DNA from: Candidatus Parcubacteria bacterium
GTDB taxonomy: Bacteria; Patescibacteriota; Minisyncoccia; JAHIHE01; JAGLIN01
Length of the DNA: 6,873 bases
Assembly (NCBI GenBank): GCA_023142975.1
Contig: JAGLIN010000009.1
Span: 1-6,873 of the forward strand
Direction: 5' to 3'
Program-made: the position numbers and the translations under genes
Shown here: positions 1 to 6,034 of the stretch, one piece after another
How positions within the stretch are numbered: position 1 is the stretch's first letter
How the letters are laid out: every line of letters starts with the position of its first letter
The notes under the pieces: model-generated
Seen by the model: only the letters and a program-made list of their open reading frames with translations
What the model was told of the DNA's origin: nothing
The model's database searches: none

Positions 1-1
1 A

Positions 2-22
2 ATTTCACTTCTCGCAATGACA
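2..22. repeat. Possible end of a dispersed intergenic repeat
   Basis: The bases CTTCTCGCAATGACAG at 8-23 resemble the CATTGCGAG-type motif (reverse complement of CTCGCAATG) found many times between genes in several bacterial genomes. Only one copy is visible and the window edge cuts it off, so repeat status rests on recognition alone. It lies directly before the ABC-F gene. Confidence 0.3.
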
Positions 23-51
23 GTTTAAAAAATTATAAATAATTCAAACTT

Positions 52-1695
52 ATGTTAAAAAATAATATCATAATTAAAAGCAAGTTGATTGAGGGGTCGC
101 TTTTAGCTTTAAGTAAAGTGTCAAAAAAGTTTGGGACGCAGAAAGTTTTTTCTGGCGTGGATATGGTCGTTAATAAAAATGATCGCATCGCAATTATTGG
201 TCCGAATGGAACTGGAAAAAGCACTTTGGTAAAAATAATTATCGGCGTTCTTGAAAATGATAATGGAGATGTTCAAAAAAATAAAGCTCTTAGTATTGGA
301 TATTTGCCTCAGGAAACGCATTGGAATTCTCTTGATAATAAAATATTGGAAGAAATGATGTCAGCTGATAAATTAATCTATGATTTGATTATTAAAAAAA
401 GAGATTATGAAAATTTAATGTCTGACGCAAAGAGAGCGGATTTAGAAGAAAAAGTAGCTGAATATGGAGAAATAGTTTTTGATTACGAGGCGAATAATGG
501 TTATGAGTATGAAGAGTTGGCGGAAGAAATTCTGCAAAAGTTTAATTTTTCAGAAAGCGAATGGAATAGGGAGATAAAATCTTTAAGCGGCGGAGAAAAA
601 ACGAGATTAGCTCTCGCAAAAATCGCTCTTCAAAAACCAAATATGCTTGTTCTTGACGAACCGACAAATCATTTAGATTTAGAAACAATAGCCTGGCTGG
701 AAAACTTTCTTTCTAATTGGGACGGAGCGATTATCGCCGTTTCTCACGATAAACGATTTCTTGATTTGGTTTGCAATAAAACTTTTGAACTTCAAAGCGA
801 TGGTTTGGAAAAATATTATTGCAATTATTCCGGTTATTTGGAAGAAAGAGAAGCGCGTGAGGAAAAGAAAAGAGAAGAGTATAAAAGACAGGAAAAATAT
901 TTAAAAGAGCAAAATGAATGGATTGAGCGATTTCGTTATAAAGCGACAAAAGCTAAGGCGGTGCAAAGCAGAATCAAAATGCTTGATAAGCTTGAAAAAA
1001 TTCAAGAGCCAAAGGAAAATAAGAGGAAAGTTAAAATCAGATTTAATATTGCTAAGAGATTGCCTCAGAAAGTATTGCAGTTTAAAAATCTTTTTATCGG
1101 TGGAAAAGATTTTCCTCTGGCGGTTTTTGAAGGAGATTGGGCTGTAGAGAAAAAAAATAAAATAGGAATTATCGGTCCGAATGGAGCAGGCAAGTCAACC
1201 TTTTTAAAAACTCTTGCTGGCAAAAGTGATTCACTTGAAGGAAAAATAAAATTTTCTTCCGGAGTAAAAATCGGTTATTACGCGCAGGCGCACGAAGAGC
1301 TTGATCCACAAAAAAATATCTTGGAAGAAGTAGAATCAAAAGTCAGAAAAGGACAGGAAGAGATAAGAACCGTTCTGGGAGCGTTGCTTTTTTCTGGAGA
1401 AAGTGTTTTCAAAAGCATTTCCGATTTAAGCGGAGGAGAGCGGGCAAGGGTAGCAATCGCGGAATTAATCCTAAGCGATTCAAATATGCTTTTATTAGAC
1501 GAACCAACAAATCATCTTGATCTTGAAAGCAAAGACGCGATGACTGAAGTTCTTAAAAGTTTTAACGGTCCGATTGTGATAGTTTCTCATGACAGGTCTG
1601 TTTTATCTGAAGTTTGTAATGTGATTTGGGAAATCAGAAATAATGAAGTCAAAGAATGTCTGGGGAATTATGATGACTATGAGGGGAAGAAATAG
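52..1695 (+). CDS. ABC-F family ATPase (ribosome-associated translation factor)
   Basis: This 547-residue protein has two ABC ATPase domains and no membrane segments, the arrangement of ABC-F proteins, which act at the ribosomal E site in the cytosol. Domain 1 shows Walker A at residues 50-58 (GPNGTGKST), a Q-loop glutamine at 87, signature LSGGE at 178-182, Walker B with DEPTNHLDL at 202-210 and switch SHD at 231-233. Domain 2 shows the same set at 375-383, Q412, 459-463, 483-490 and 512-514. A charged helical linker at about 262-318, including RFRYKATKAKAVQSR, is the P-site tRNA interaction motif of the family. The linker resembles YheS/YdiF-type proteins more than EttA. There is no C-terminal coiled-coil extension. 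The first 16 residues precede the usual family start near LALSKVSKKFG, so the true start may be later. However, no ATG lies there, only TTG at 85, and no Shine-Dalgarno precedes the ATG at 52. A GAGGGG at 91-96 has no standard start codon behind it. The exact subfamily and any antibiotic-resistance role cannot be decided here. Confidence 0.95.
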   Translation: MLKNNIIIKSKLIEGSLLALSKVSKKFGTQKVFSGVDMVVNKNDRIAIIGPNGTGKSTLVKIIIGVLENDNGDVQKNKALSIGYLPQETHWNSLDNKILEEMMSADKLIYDLIIKKRDYENLMSDAKRADLEEKVAEYGEIVFDYEANNGYEYEELAEEILQKFNFSESEWNREIKSLSGGEKTRLALAKIALQKPNMLVLDEPTNHLDLETIAWLENFLSNWDGAIIAVSHDKRFLDLVCNKTFELQSDGLEKYYCNYSGYLEEREAREEKKREEYKRQEKYLKEQNEWIERFRYKATKAKAVQSRIKMLDKLEKIQEPKENKRKVKIRFNIAKRLPQKVLQFKNLFIGGKDFPLAVFEGDWAVEKKNKIGIIGPNGAGKSTFLKTLAGKSDSLEGKIKFSSGVKIGYYAQAHEELDPQKNILEEVESKVRKGQEEIRTVLGALLFSGESVFKSISDLSGGERARVAIAELILSDSNMLLLDEPTNHLDLESKDAMTEVLKSFNGPIVIVSHDRSVLSEVCNVIWEIRNNEVKECLGNYDDYEGKK

Positions 1696-1709
1696 CTGTG
1701 TGTGTTCAC

Positions 1710-1748
1710 AGATTCCGAATCCTTTGAGGATTCGGAATCTTTTGTTTG
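1710..1748 (+). terminator. Intrinsic terminator of the ABC-F gene
   Basis: A perfect 13-bp stem (AGATTCCGAATCC at 1710-1722 with its complement at 1728-1740) closes a 5-nt loop, TTTGA. The T-rich run TTTTGTTT (1740-1747) follows. It begins 14 nt after the ABC-F stop codon. This is the strongest hairpin in the window and a canonical rho-independent terminator. Confidence 0.9.
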
Positions 1749-1763
1749 AAGCTATAATTCGTT

Positions 1764-1787
1764 GGATCCAGTCTCCCGACTGGAGCC
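1764..1787. repeat. Hairpin repeat family C, copy 1
   Basis: GGATCCAGTC (1764-1773) pairs with GACTGGAGCC (1778-1787) around the loop TCCC, with a single A-G mismatch. There is no T run after it, so it is not a terminator. The outer arms and the TCCCGAC core recur in the hairpin at 4965-4995, which suggests one family of dispersed palindromes. Confidence 0.6.
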
Positions 1788-1846
1788 TGTTGTTAAATCA
1801 CGCATAATAATCTTATTGACAATCAATTAGCAGTCAGGTTTGTCAC

Positions 1847-1880
1847 AAGAACTGTTTTGTAAACAGTTCTTTTTGTTTTT
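1847..1880 (+). terminator. Terminator-like hairpin A of composite repeat copy 1
   Basis: The 11-bp stem with loop TGT runs straight into a T-rich tract ending TTTTTGTTTTT (1870-1880). It could back up the ABC-F terminator at 1710-1748, which lies about 100 nt upstream. The alternative is that it is purely a repeat hairpin whose T tract is incidental. Confidence 0.5.
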
Positions 1881-1944
1881 AAGTTTCAATAAGTTTTATT
1901 TGTTTAGGAAATATTGGAGATCAGTTGCAAACTGATTCCAGCAA
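1847..1944 (+). repeat. Composite two-hairpin repeat, copy 1
   Basis: Hairpin A has an 11-bp perfect stem at 1847-1857/1861-1871 around the loop TGT and is followed by a T-rich run. Hairpin B has a 7-bp stem, ATCAGTT (1920-1926) with AACTGAT (1930-1936), around the loop GCA, and is followed by CCAGCAA. The hairpin centres, 1859 and 1928, are 69 nt apart. The same pair with the same spacing recurs at 5937-6033. The spacer between the hairpins is AT-rich and poorly conserved. The layout resembles BIME/REP-type paired palindromes, but no associated transposase lies in the window. Confidence 0.75.
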
Positions 1945-1954
1945 GAAAATACAT

Positions 1955-1988
1955 AATAAAAAAGAGGAAGATCCTTACGGAGCTTCCT
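1955..1988 (-). terminator. Intrinsic terminator of the minus-strand gene
   Basis: Read on the minus strand, AGGAAG-C-TCC and GGA-T-CTTCCT (plus positions 1965-1974 and 1979-1988) form a 6+3 bp stem with one mismatch. It is capped by GTAA, a GNRA-type tetraloop, and followed by CTTTTTTATT. It begins 19 nt after the stop codon of the minus-strand gene, which supports that gene being transcribed. Confidence 0.8.
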
Positions 1989-2007
1989 TGTGAATGAAAT
2001 TAGCAAA

Positions 2008-2463
2008 TTAGCTGTTTATGCCGTAGGAGCAGCTAATCACTACTCGCGCCTCTTCGGTAATTTCTGGGAACTTTTCTCCCAATTCGTTTTCCATAACAGC
2101 ATTGATCAGAGATGCCATTGCCTCGTTTAGCAGATGCTCTCCATGGTCGTTTAATTGTTCTTTTCTTCGCAAAAGAACAATAAGATAGTCTATGGCAGTG
2201 TTATTCTTAGAATCAATAATTAGGTCTATCAATTCTTGAAAATCAACCTCCGACCAGTCAAGAAAATTAAGGTCTTCGTTTTCAAGAAGCTTCAATTGTC
2301 CACTTGCTTTTTTGTTATCTGAAAACTCTGCTATTGTTTTCAATACTTCCAAATCTTTACCGTTTTGTTCTTTAGTTCTTATAATTAATTCCTCCTTATT
2401 AAGGAGTTTGACATAAAAAATATAATTGTCAAGATAATTTTTTGCAATTAATGTTCCATCCAA
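2008..2463 (-). CDS. Acidic hypothetical protein, 151 residues, TTG start
   Basis: I do not recognise this protein. It is strongly acidic (29 Asp/Glu against 16 Lys/Arg by hand count), soluble and looks mostly helical, with no signal peptide or membrane segment. Amphipathic stretches include residues 66-102 and 106-128 (EHLLNEAMASLINAVM). The frame opens with TTG at 2463: an in-frame TAG lies five codons upstream and no ATG, GTG or TTG falls between, so no earlier start is possible. No Shine-Dalgarno precedes it. A promoter-like pair (2489-2517) and an intrinsic terminator (1955-1988) bracket it exactly, so it appears to be a single-gene transcription unit divergent from ppsA. An AAGGAGG lies inside the frame at codons 23-25, followed by ATT and ATA codons, which may be coincidence. 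Divergence from ppsA does not by itself show a regulatory role, and it does not look like the known PEP synthase regulatory protein (DUF299), which is longer. Confidence 0.72.
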   Translation of the reverse strand: MDGTLIAKNYLDNYIFYVKLLNKEELIIRTKEQNGKDLEVLKTIAEFSDNKKASGQLKLLENEDLNFLDWSEVDFQELIDLIIDSKNNTAIDYLIVLLRRKEQLNDHGEHLLNEAMASLINAVMENELGEKFPEITEEARVVISCSYGINS

Positions 2464-2473
2464 AACAATTTTA

Positions 2474-2482
2474 TGCTATAAT
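2474..2482 (+). promoter_or_regulatory. Extended -10 promoter for ppsA
   Basis: TGCTATAAT is a perfect -10 box (2477-2482) with an upstream TG at the extended -10 position. The region 17 bp upstream (TTCCAT) is a poor -35, which an extended -10 can tolerate. Transcription would start near 2489, giving an A-rich leader of about 37 nt with no Shine-Dalgarno before the ppsA ATG at 2526. Confidence 0.55.
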
Positions 2483-2488
2483 GAAACC

Positions 2489-2517
2489 ATAATAAATCAA
2501 TTTTAAAAAACTAACAA
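2489..2517 (-). promoter_or_regulatory. Promoter of the minus-strand gene
   Basis: On the minus strand TTGTTA (2517-2512) and TATTAT (2494-2489) are separated by exactly 17 bp, matching a housekeeping sigma promoter at 4 of 6 and 5 of 6 positions. The start point would be near 2482, about 19 nt before the TTG start codon. It faces the ppsA promoter, and each predicted transcript runs through the other promoter. Confidence 0.5.
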
Positions 2518-2525
2518 AACCAAAA

Positions 2526-4919
2526 ATGAAAAACAGAACACAAAAAAACATCCTCTGGTTTGAGGAGGTGACCAATAAAGATGTCGGACTTGTCGGCGGG
2601 AAGAATGCGTCGCTGGGGGAAATGTATCAAAAATTAACAAAGAAAAAAGTGAACATTCCAAATGGGTTTGCTTTGACGGCTTACGCTTATCGGCAATTTA
2701 TGAAAGAGTCAGGATTGATGGATGAGATAAAAGATATCTTGAAAGATCTTGATACACACAATATTAGAAATTTATCAGAACGAGGAGAAAAAGTCAGACA
2801 GGCGATTATGTCCGCTAAGTTTCCTGAACATTTGAGTGATGAGATTGCCAAAGCTTATGAAAAAATGGAAAAGATATATGGAAAAAATGTTGACACCGCA
2901 GTGAGATCAAGCGCGACAGCGGAAGATCTGCCGGATGCTTCTTTCGCGGGACAGCAGGATACTTATTTAAACATCAAAGGAATTCATAATGTTGTTTGCG
3001 CTACTCATCAGTGCATCGCTTCGCTTTTTACGAATCGCGCTATTTCGTATCGCGAGGACAAAGGATTTGATCATTTCACGATCGCGCTTTCAGTCGGAAT
3101 TCAAAAAATGGTGCGATCGGACAGGGCGATTAGCGGAGTGATGTTTTCAATTGACACGGAGTCTGGATTTCGTGACGCGGTGCTTATAAACGCCGCTTAC
3201 GGACTTGGCGAAAATATTGTGCAGGGAAAAATTACTCCTGATGAATTCTATGTTTTCCAGCCGACGCTTAAAAAAGGATTTAAGCCGATAATTGAAAAAA
3301 ATCTTGGATCAAAGGCTCTCAGGTTAATTTATAGCGCGGAAGGCAAATCGCCGATTAAAAATATTCCCGTTCCGATTGAAGACCGCAAGAAATTTTGTAT
3401 TACAGAAAAAGAAATTTTGAAGCTCGCGGAATGGGCGACAATCATTGAAGAACATTATAAAAGACCAATGGATATGGAATGGGCGAAAGACGGAGTGACG
3501 GGAAAATTGTTTATTGTGCAAGCGCGTCCAGAAACGGCGCAAAGCGTGAGGGATGTGAACGTTTTGGAAGAATATATAATTGGCAAAAAAAGCAGAATTC
3601 TTTGTTCTGGCGCAAGTGTGGGATATAAAATTGGCAAAGGAAAAGTTAATCTTATTAAGGATGTAAGCGGCATTGAAAATTTTAAGAAAGGAGAAGTTTT
3701 AGTAACAGAAATGACCGATCCGGATTGGGAGCCTATTATGAAAATCGCTTCTGCGATTGTGACAAATTCTGGCGGGAGAACTTGTCACGCGGCGATTGTT
3801 TCCCGTGAACTTGGAATTCCTTGTGTTGTCGGAACGAGAATTTGCACGGAAGTTATTAAGAATGGAAAAGATGTGACCGTAAGTTGCGCGGAAGGTGAAG
3901 AAGGATATGTTTATGAAGGGCTGTTGGATTTTGAAGTCAAAAAAACAAATATTGGAAAAATTAAAAAGCCGAAAGTAAAAATAATGATGAACCTTGCTGA
4001 ACCAGATCAAGCGTTTACGCAGTCCTTTATTCCTAATGACGGAGTAGGATTAGCGCGTGAAGAATTTATTATTAACAATACAATTAAAGCTCATCCTTTG
4101 GCATTGATGGCGCTGGACGGGAAAATCAAAGGCGTAAAGATTGATAAGCAAACTGCGAGTAAAATACATCGCATTACTAATGGCTATAAAAGTAAAACTG
4201 AATTTTTCGTTGACAAGCTTGCGCAGGGAGTTGGGAAGTTGGGAGCCGCTTTTTACCCTAAAGATGTTATCGTCCGATTTTCTGATTTCAAAAGCAACGA
4301 ATACGCTAATTTAATCGGCGGAACATATTTTGAGCCAAAAGAAGAAAATCCAATGATTGGCTGGCGCGGCGCTTCAAGATATTACGATGAAAAATATCGC
4401 GAAGCGTTTAAACTTGAATGTCAGGCAATCAAAAAAGTCCGTGAGGAATTCGGATTGACTAATGTCATTGTGATGGTTCCATTTTGTCGAACTGTTGAAG
4501 AGGGTAAAAAAGTTTTGGCGGTGATGAAAGAAGCGGGCTTAGAGCGAGGCAAGAATAAACTGCGAGTTTATGTGATGGCAGAAATTCCTTCTAATATTCT
4601 TTTGGTTGACGAGTTCGCAAAAATCTTTGACGGGTTTTCAATTGGCAGTAACGATTTAACCCAGCTCACTTTGGGAATAGATCGCGATAATGGAAATTTA
4701 TCTCATATTGCCAACGAGAAAAACGAAGCAGTAAAAATTTTAATCAAGCAATTGATCAAAGGCGCTCACAAGCGAAAAAGAAAAGTTGGCATCTGCGGCC
4801 AAGCGCCATCTGATTTCCCAGATTTTGCGGAATTTGTGGTAAAGGAGGGGATTGACAGTATTTCTTTAACTTCCGATACGGTTTTGAAGACGATGATTTA
4901 TTTGGGAAAAAGGAAATAG
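2526..4919 (+). CDS. ppsA: Phosphoenolpyruvate synthase (pyruvate, water dikinase)
   Basis: It makes PEP, AMP and phosphate from pyruvate, ATP and water in the cytosol, the entry step to gluconeogenesis from pyruvate. The 797 residues match the usual family length (about 790). The N-terminal ATP-grasp domain (about 10-340) shows GGKNASLGEM at 24-33, RSSATAEDLPDASFAGQ at 127-143 and ARPET at 333-337. The central swivelling domain carries GGRTCHAA with the phospho-accepting histidine at 421, the number I recall for the E. coli enzyme. The C-terminal PEP/pyruvate barrel shows VIVRFSDFKSNEYANL from 581, ENPMIGWRGASRY from 607, Glu686, GSNDLTQ at 707-713, DRDN from 719 and GICGQAPSD with Cys757. 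GGRTCHAA rather than GGMTSHAA, together with the length, separates it from pyruvate phosphate dikinase. The gene is complete, with no frameshift or lost catalytic residue visible. It starts at ATG 2526 without a Shine-Dalgarno and stands alone, divergent from the orphan acidic gene. Confidence 0.97.
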   Translation: MKNRTQKNILWFEEVTNKDVGLVGGKNASLGEMYQKLTKKKVNIPNGFALTAYAYRQFMKESGLMDEIKDILKDLDTHNIRNLSERGEKVRQAIMSAKFPEHLSDEIAKAYEKMEKIYGKNVDTAVRSSATAEDLPDASFAGQQDTYLNIKGIHNVVCATHQCIASLFTNRAISYREDKGFDHFTIALSVGIQKMVRSDRAISGVMFSIDTESGFRDAVLINAAYGLGENIVQGKITPDEFYVFQPTLKKGFKPIIEKNLGSKALRLIYSAEGKSPIKNIPVPIEDRKKFCITEKEILKLAEWATIIEEHYKRPMDMEWAKDGVTGKLFIVQARPETAQSVRDVNVLEEYIIGKKSRILCSGASVGYKIGKGKVNLIKDVSGIENFKKGEVLVTEMTDPDWEPIMKIASAIVTNSGGRTCHAAIVSRELGIPCVVGTRICTEVIKNGKDVTVSCAEGEEGYVYEGLLDFEVKKTNIGKIKKPKVKIMMNLAEPDQAFTQSFIPNDGVGLAREEFIINNTIKAHPLALMALDGKIKGVKIDKQTASKIHRITNGYKSKTEFFVDKLAQGVGKLGAAFYPKDVIVRFSDFKSNEYANLIGGTYFEPKEENPMIGWRGASRYYDEKYREAFKLECQAIKKVREEFGLTNVIVMVPFCRTVEEGKKVLAVMKEAGLERGKNKLRVYVMAEIPSNILLVDEFAKIFDGFSIGSNDLTQLTLGIDRDNGNLSHIANEKNEAVKILIKQLIKGAHKRKRKVGICGQAPSDFPDFAEFVVKEGIDSISLTSDTVLKTMIYLGKRK

Positions 4920-4958
4920 CTTCTTAGGTTGTAGCTTCTTAGCTTTTTAGGTTTTTAG
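4917..4958 (+). repeat. Short degenerate TTAG repeats after ppsA
   Basis: TAGCTTCTTAG occurs at 4917-4927 and again at 4932-4942 (15-bp period). Two tandem 8-mers of the form [C/G]TTTTTAG follow at 4943-4950 and 4951-4958. The first unit contains the ppsA stop codon. This looks like local slippage or duplication. The tract is T-rich but has no hairpin, so it is not a clear terminator. Confidence 0.6.
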
Positions 4959-4964
4959 ATCGCT

Positions 4965-4995
4965 GGCTCCATAGTCCCGACAGGGCTGTGGAGCC
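4965..4995. repeat. Hairpin repeat family C, copy 2
   Basis: GGCTCCATAG (4965-4974) pairs with CTGTGGAGCC (4986-4995) over 10 bp with one T-G wobble. CCC/GGG inside the loop can add 3 bp around GACA. It shares the GGNTCCA arm, the TCCCGAC core and the TGGAGCC arm with 1764-1787. No T run follows on either strand, so it is not an intrinsic terminator. It sits 17 bp before the restriction gene. Confidence 0.65.
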
Positions 4996-5012
4996 GAAGT
5001 GTGAAATGATAA

Positions 5013-5900
5013 ATGACAAATTCCAATAATAAATTTATGGATAAAAAAGAATATTATATTAAGCAATTATCTAAAACAAATAAGAAAAATTACGAAAATT
5101 ATGTTGTTTGTAGAATAATTAATTTTATTGATGATCTTTCTTTGAAATTTATAACTCAGCAACCTATTACTATGCGAAATGGAAAAAAAGCGTTAGCCGA
5201 TTTATATTTTCCTCAAATAGATCTTCATATTGAGGTGGATGAAGCCTTTCATAAAAATCAAATTGACAAAGATAAAATGCGAGAAGCTGATATTGTAAGT
5301 GCGACTAGTCATACAATAGAAAGAATTGATGTCACAAAAAACATAGAGCTTATAAATCTTCGCATTGATAATATAGTAAAAAAAATAAAAGACACAATAG
5401 AAGGGAAAAAGAAAAATAATACTTTTATTCCATGGAATATTGAAACGGAATATGAGAGTAAAACCTATGTCGGTAAAGGATATATTGACTTAGATGATAA
5501 AGTAGCATTTAAAAAAATTGTGGATGCTTGCAATTGTTTTGGTTGTAGTTATCATGGATACCAAAGAGCTATGGCAAGACATCCTGTTGAAAAAGATAAG
5601 GCCTTATGGTTTCCAAAACTTTATGAGAATGAGAATTGGCAGAATAATATAACAGATAATGGTAAGGTAATCGTTGAAAAACGCAAGGCAAATAACTCTG
5701 AATTTATAAAAACATACCTATCAAATCCTGAAAGATTTACTAGAAGAAGAATAGTATTTGCCAGAGTAAAAGATTCTCTTGGCAATGTTATGTATCGTTT
5801 TAAGGGATTGTTTAAGGTTAATGAGAAAAAATCTCAAAATGAGCAAGCAATAATTTATGAACGAATAAAGACTAGAGTTAAAACATACTTGGTAAAATAA
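5013..5900 (+). CDS. PvuRts1I/AbaSI-type modification-dependent restriction endonuclease
   Basis: Its predicted job is to cut incoming DNA near 5-hydroxymethylcytosine or glucosylated hydroxymethylcytosine, a defence against T4-like phages with modified cytosine. The 295-residue length fits the PvuRts1I family. The N-terminal half (about 10-128) looks like the Vsr-like PD-(D/E)XK nuclease: ADLYFP with Asp63, then HIEVDEAFH (72-80) with Glu74, Asp76, Glu77 and His80, and READ at 90-93. The C-terminal half (about 146-295) looks like the SRA-like base-flipping domain: NCFGCSYHGYQRAMARHPVE (174-193), LWFPKLY (198-204), W209 and N211, VFARVKDSLG (248-257) and YRFKG (261-265). I recall a Trp and Asn two residues apart in the PvuRts1I base pocket, which W209/N211 would match. 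No methyltransferase or specificity gene is adjacent, as expected for an enzyme that targets modified DNA. ATG 5037 (residue 9) is a plausible alternative start, and neither start has a Shine-Dalgarno. GC is low (26% in 5041-5340 by hand count), suggesting transfer. Family assignment is from memory of motifs; substrate preference is inferred. Confidence 0.85.
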   Translation: MTNSNNKFMDKKEYYIKQLSKTNKKNYENYVVCRIINFIDDLSLKFITQQPITMRNGKKALADLYFPQIDLHIEVDEAFHKNQIDKDKMREADIVSATSHTIERIDVTKNIELINLRIDNIVKKIKDTIEGKKKNNTFIPWNIETEYESKTYVGKGYIDLDDKVAFKKIVDACNCFGCSYHGYQRAMARHPVEKDKALWFPKLYENENWQNNITDNGKVIVEKRKANNSEFIKTYLSNPERFTRRRIVFARVKDSLGNVMYRFKGLFKVNEKKSQNEQAIIYERIKTRVKTYLVK

Positions 5901-5936
5901 TAGCATAATCAAAAATTGTAAATGTTTTCCTCTGTT

Positions 5937-5970
5937 GAAACTATTTTGTAAATAGTCTTCTGTGTTTTTC
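5937..5970 (+). terminator. Weak terminator-like hairpin A after the restriction gene
   Basis: The hairpin with loop TGT starts 36 nt after the restriction gene stop codon. A five-T run follows four bases past the stem (TGTGTTTTTC, 5961-5970). The stem is AT-rich and bulged, so termination would be inefficient. It is the only terminator candidate for this gene. Confidence 0.4.
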
Positions 5971-6033
5971 TATAAAATAAAAATTATTGAAATTTCAAAA
6001 CAAAAGGAACGAGTTGCAAACTCGTTCCCGCAA
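5937..6033 (+). repeat. Composite two-hairpin repeat, copy 2
   Basis: Hairpin A has ACTATTT (5940-5946) paired with AAATAGT (5950-5956) around the loop TGT, extended by GAA/TTC across one bulged C. Hairpin B is a perfect 10-bp stem, GGAACGAGTT (6006-6015) with AACTCGTTCC (6019-6028), around the loop GCA, then CGCAA. The centres at 5948 and 6017 are 69 nt apart, the same as in copy 1 (1847-1944), and the orientation is the same. Stem differences between the copies are compensatory: G-C to A-T in A, and T-A to C-G plus C-G to G-C in B. Confidence 0.78.
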
Positions 6034-6034
6034 T

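Noticed and set aside
121..1147. Open frames opposite or out of frame within the ABC-F gene (121-321 -, 731-949 -, 914-1147 +)
   Set aside because: They are shadows of a gene with all ABC motifs in frame, and none has its own signals.
1816..1845. TTGACA and the TGACAA/TTGTCA inverted pair as a promoter or operator
   Set aside because: No -10 box follows at usable spacing, no gene lies downstream on that strand, and 6-bp arms are expected by chance.
2408..2438. TTGACA (2408-2413) with GATAAT (2433-2438) as a second ppsA promoter
   Set aside because: The 19-bp spacer is too long and the site lies inside the minus-strand coding region; the extended -10 at 2474-2482 is better placed.
3324..4010. 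Minus-strand open frames at 3324-3542, 3455-3673 and 3699-4010
   Set aside because: They lie wholly inside ppsA, whose motifs are intact throughout, and their products show no recognisable domain.
2526..4919. Pyruvate phosphate dikinase instead of PEP synthase
   Set aside because: The length, the GGRTCHAA active-site loop and the DRDN and GICGQAPSD segments are those of PEP synthase.
4917..4958. TTAG repeats considered as a CRISPR-like array
   Set aside because: Units are 8-15 bp, degenerate and adjacent, with no spacers of uniform length and no cas genes.
4965..4995. Hairpin after ppsA considered as its terminator
   Set aside because: No T run follows on either strand, so it fits the repeat family better than an intrinsic terminator.
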